DNA of 64,000 nt from an uncultured Algibacter sp. (lineage in GTDB: Bacteria; Bacteroidota; Bacteroidia; Flavobacteriales; Flavobacteriaceae), in contig NZ_CANLZX010000005.1 of NCBI RefSeq assembly GCF_947495675.1, positions 62,001 through 126,000 of the forward strand, in the 5' to 3' direction. The position numbers were made by a program, and so were the translations under genes. Shown here one piece after another: positions 61,210 through 64,000 of the stretch. Numbering within the stretch: position 1 is the first letter of the stretch; the number at the start of each line of letters is the position of its first letter. The notes beneath the pieces are model-generated. The model made no database searches. It saw only the letters and a program-made list of their open reading frames with translations, and was not told the DNA's origin.

Positions 61210-64000
61210 TTAGTTTAAATTAGAGATAATAACTCTTGAGCCTTCACTATGACTACTAAATTCTGGGGCATACATACTTTGAATAGTTGTGATGCCATTA
61301 CTCATATTACCAGCATTGTTAACACGTAAGTCGTATTCAAAAACATAAACACCTTTTGGTAAATAATCAAAAAAGAAGTTTGTTGACACATCTTTAGTGC
61401 TTTCATAATAGCCTAAACCATCTTGCCATTTATATTGACTCAAAACATTTATGGGTTCTAATCCAGATGCACGCATATCTTTCATATGGATAAATTCCAT
61501 ATTTCTATCAGATCGTAATTCAATTCTAACTCTAACTAAATCGCCAATTTTTAAATGGGTTTCAGAAGTGATTTCAGAAATCTCTTCACCAGTATCGGTA
61601 TTCATTTTAAGGAATAGTTTTTTCTTTAATTTAAGTGGCGTCTCAGCTGAAGTTATGTTGTCTAAATCTTCAAAATATTGCCAATATAAACTTCCCCATG
61701 CGATACCTTTTCCTTTTTTAGATATAGATACTTGTCCCATTTCTGGTTTAATTTCAGAGCTATTCCAAGATGTTTTATAATAACCAGTTCCGGCTTCAAC
61801 TTTTACAGCTTCTAATTTTGAAGGTTCTATGTTTTGTCCACCTATAACCACATCAACCATATCGGTTACAGATAACCAATCGCTTCCTTGTAGTAAAAGA
61901 GCATAAACAGCTTCTGTTGTGGCTTTAGTTGTTTTCCATCTATTGGTTTGCTTGTTTTTAAGGAGCCAAATTTTTAGGTTATCAATAGTTTCAGTATCGT
62001 TTTCAATGTCGCTAAAAGCCTCAATTAACAAAGCTTGAGTTTCAATGGGTGCTTGATACCAATACCACGAGTTTGTATTAGATTTCCAATACATACCTAA
62101 TTCTTCAGAAGTAATACTTGTTTCTTTAAGTGATTTTAAAATCTTTGTAGCTGTTTTTGCATCATTATTTCTATGAGATGCTATAGCCATTAATCCTTTT
62201 GAATATAAAGATCTATTTAGCCAATATTTTTGTATTTGAGTTTGATAATAGTTTATTATGGTTTCAACTTCTTTTGATTTTTTTATGTCTGGGAAGAAAC
62301 TTCGCATATATAAATAATGTAATTGTGTATTACTTAAATGATCTTTATTTAGGTCTACATCTTTATTGTATTTTTTTATGTTTTTGTATTCTTTAATAAA
62401 TTCATTATCTAAATAGGTAATGGCTTTTTGAATCATACTAGAATTTACATCAGTACTTACGTTAAGCTTATTTAAATGGCCAAAACCATTAATAATATGC
62501 TGTGTAATGTATCGATTTTCGTAACCACCATTAAACCAGGCCCAAGCACCAGATGGTAATTGGTTGTTTTCTAGTTTTTTAAGAGCAGATTGCAATTCAT
62601 TAGTCATTTTATTTAAATCGAATAATAAAGCAATACGCTTTTTTTGTTCAGTTTCGCTTTGTGCATCACGTAACCATGGTGTTTCTTGAATTAAAATAGA
62701 TTTTAATTCTTGATTTTTTTCTAAGTTAGAAAGTAAAGCATCGGTATTACGCCATTGATTGAAAACGGCTTGAATTTTAGGGTTTGCATTGGCAATATGA
62801 CTTGCTAAAGCATTTGCGTAGTATCTTGAAAATGTTTGTTCGTTACAATCATAAGGATATTCCATTAAATAAGGCAAAGCCTGTACTGCATACCATGCTG
62901 GGTTGGAAGTCATTTCCAAGGTTAACTTATGGTTTTTAAGTGTAGTTGAGGTATTGTTTCTTAACTTATTTAAAGTAAATGTTTTGGTTTGGTCGCTTTT
63001 AATCCACATTGGTAAAGTTTCGGTAACTAACATACGGTTACTTAAAATAGGCAAAACATTTTGCTCACCATCACCAAAATTAGCAGCTTTTGCAACAATT
63101 TTATATTGAACAGCCTGAACATTTTCTGGAATAGATAAACTCCAAGCTACTTGAGTGTTTCCTTTAGCATTAACAGAAAAGGTTTTGTTGTTTTCTGCAT
63201 TATCAAGTTGAGCATTAATATCCTTACCAGTAACAGCATCCGTTAAAACTAATTGTGCTTGTCCAGAAAGGATGTTATCTGTAAGATTTGCAATTTTAGT
63301 GCTCAACGTAATTTGATCGCCTTCTCTTAAAAAGCGAGGTGCGTTTGGAATAACCATTAGTTCTTTTTGTGTAACTGTGGTTAAAGTTTGTGCTGTACTT
63401 TCTAGGTTTTTTGTGTGCGCTAATAATTGTAATTTCCATTGTGTTAAGGCTTCAGGCGTTGTAAAGCTAAAACTAATATTACCATCTTTATCGGTTTGTA
63501 ATTGTGGAATAAAAAACGCTGTTTCTTGAAGGTTCTTACGAATTTGTATGTTGTTGAAGTTTGGTTTCTCTTCAATTAAATTATCAATAGCTTCTTTATC
63601 ATTTGATTGTTCTGCACTTACCGAAGTTACGGCACCAGTTATAGCACTTTTCTTTTGAGTACCATATCCAACAACGACAGCTTCATCTAATTCAGCTTCT
63701 TCTGCCATCATCGCCTCAGGAGCTGCTTGAACACCAGCAACTCGACCTCTTAAGCTTTTTGAAACTCTTGAATAAAGTAAAGAATTATTATATCCAAAAC
63801 TAAACCCAAACCAATTTAATTCATCATAATATTGTTGCGCATAATTAATTCGAGAATTGTTATTATAAACTCTAAAGTTTTGTGTACCAAAACTACCATA
63901 AGCATTTCTATTGCTAAACGCATAATAAATTGGAGATTGAACAGGAGTGAAGTTCCAGTTATGCGGTTTAAATTGATCTAAAGATGCGTCATACATACTT
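61210..64000 (-). CDS. Alpha-2-macroglobulin-like protein with SusC/TonB-plug-like segment (5' end beyond the window)
   Basis: At least 929 residues; the frame stays open past base 64000, so the N-terminus is missing. It resembles bacterial alpha-2-macroglobulins, which trap proteases. The thioester motif YDCNEQTFSRYY (CNEQ, about 62839-62850) is intact, in a region of paired helices typical of the thioester domain. C-terminal beta domains end ...SEGSRVIISNLN. Near 63610-63700 the chain reads LDEAVVVGYGTQKKSAITGA, the start signature of SusC-type TonB-dependent receptors, which is out of place in a macroglobulin. The small lipoprotein follows. Confidence 0.82.
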   Translation of the reverse strand, partial: SMYDASLDQFKPHNWNFTPVQSPIYYAFSNRNAYGSFGTQNFRVYNNNSRINYAQQYYDELNWFGFSFGYNNSLLYSRVSKSLRGRVAGVQAAPEAMMAEEAELDEAVVVGYGTQKKSAITGAVTSVSAEQSNDKEAIDNLIEEKPNFNNIQIRKNLQETAFFIPQLQTDKDGNISFSFTTPEALTQWKLQLLAHTKNLESTAQTLTTVTQKELMVIPNAPRFLREGDQITLSTKIANLTDNILSGQAQLVLTDAVTGKDINAQLDNAENNKTFSVNAKGNTQVAWSLSIPENVQAVQYKIVAKAANFGDGEQNVLPILSNRMLVTETLPMWIKSDQTKTFTLNKLRNNTSTTLKNHKLTLEMTSNPAWYAVQALPYLMEYPYDCNEQTFSRYYANALASHIANANPKIQAVFNQWRNTDALLSNLEKNQELKSILIQETPWLRDAQSETEQKKRIALLFDLNKMTNELQSALKKLENNQLPSGAWAWFNGGYENRYITQHIINGFGHLNKLNVSTDVNSSMIQKAITYLDNEFIKEYKNIKKYNKDVDLNKDHLSNTQLHYLYMRSFFPDIKKSKEVETIINYYQTQIQKYWLNRSLYSKGLMAIASHRNNDAKTATKILKSLKETSITSEELGMYWKSNTNSWYWYQAPIETQALLIEAFSDIENDTETIDNLKIWLLKNKQTNRWKTTKATTEAVYALLLQGSDWLSVTDMVDVVIGGQNIEPSKLEAVKVEAGTGYYKTSWNSSEIKPEMGQVSISKKGKGIAWGSLYWQYFEDLDNITSAETPLKLKKKLFLKMNTDTGEEISEITSETHLKIGDLVRVRIELRSDRNMEFIHMKDMRASGLEPINVLSQYKWQDGLGYYESTKDVSTNFFFDYLPKGVYVFEYDLRVNNAGNMSNGITTIQSMYAPEFSSHSEGSRVIISNLN

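Noticed and set aside
1..64000. CRISPR arrays, insertion sequences, phage genes, rRNA
   Set aside because: No regularly spaced repeats, transposase motifs, terminal repeats or phage structural genes were seen on either strand.

Overview
The window is a gene-dense, AT-rich chromosomal segment of a member of the Bacteroidota, almost certainly family Flavobacteriaceae. The evidence is direct. There is a gliding-motility lipoprotein GldJ, a type IX secretion (T9SS) sortase/shuttle pair PorU-PorV, a secreted M64 peptidase with a T9SS sorting tail, a fused hypoxanthine phosphoribosyltransferase-adenylate kinase, and promoters of the Bacteroidota form TTG-N18-TAnnTTTG. A NhaD-type Na+/H+ antiporter and an arsenosugar locus fit a marine or saline habitat. 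The genus cannot be fixed from this window. I see no insertion sequence, prophage, CRISPR array or rRNA.

Layout. 1-4407: the last codons of a probable outer-membrane protein, pyruvate carboxylase, and a metallophosphoesterase. 4411-10557 (minus strand): a compact arsenosugar-type locus running AhpD-like protein, ArsS radical SAM enzyme, exported rhodanese, CofC-like transferase, purine nucleoside phosphorylase, ArsM-like methyltransferase, DUF547 lipoprotein, family 2 glycosyltransferase. 10702-15840: acyl-CoA dehydrogenase, AnmK, an amino-acid dehydrogenase, NhaD. 15951-19259: exbB-exbD-tonB-folC operon, then tRNA-Val(TAC) with its own promoter and terminator. 19456-23435: LuxR-type regulator, MurF, GldJ. 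23698-28825: PorU and PorV. 28921-33361: cytidine deaminase, pyruvate dehydrogenase E1 alpha and E2 (no E1 beta between them), M28 peptidase. 33354-37949: SDR, HAD phosphatase, SprT-like protein, mannose-1-phosphate guanylyltransferase, DUF389 membrane protein. 37998-39502: an Mla-like ABC pair. 39611-42042: PafA-like phosphatase and an exported nuclease. 42035-44490: FabH-like synthase, methyltransferase, glycosyltransferase. 44604-49193: glycine dehydrogenase, a divergent UbiA-like protein, an ECF sigma factor with a small zinc-finger protein. 49402-52215: a GbsR/MarR regulator followed by four genes of poorly known function, with two matching palindromic operators. 52316-58545: M3 peptidase, purE/purK, hpt-adk fusion, obgE. 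58660-64000: DUF4136 lipoprotein, M64 peptidase, a small lipoprotein, and an incomplete alpha-2-macroglobulin-like protein carrying a SusC/TonB-plug-like segment.

How the parts work together. The arsenic locus reads as a near-complete route: methylate arsenic (ArsM), add a deoxyadenosyl group (ArsS), remove adenine (phosphorylase), then attach or modify a sugar (two transferases). The lipoprotein and the signal-peptide rhodanese add an envelope side that I cannot assign. The GbsR module is the best candidate for an undescribed regulated system, because both a 28-bp perfect palindrome over the regulator's own promoter and an imperfect copy with the same geometry in front of the four-gene block are visible.

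Limits. All family calls are by eye from motifs and length. Promoters are consensus matches. Start codons were chosen by signal peptides, family N-termini and spacing. Several genes appear to use TTG.
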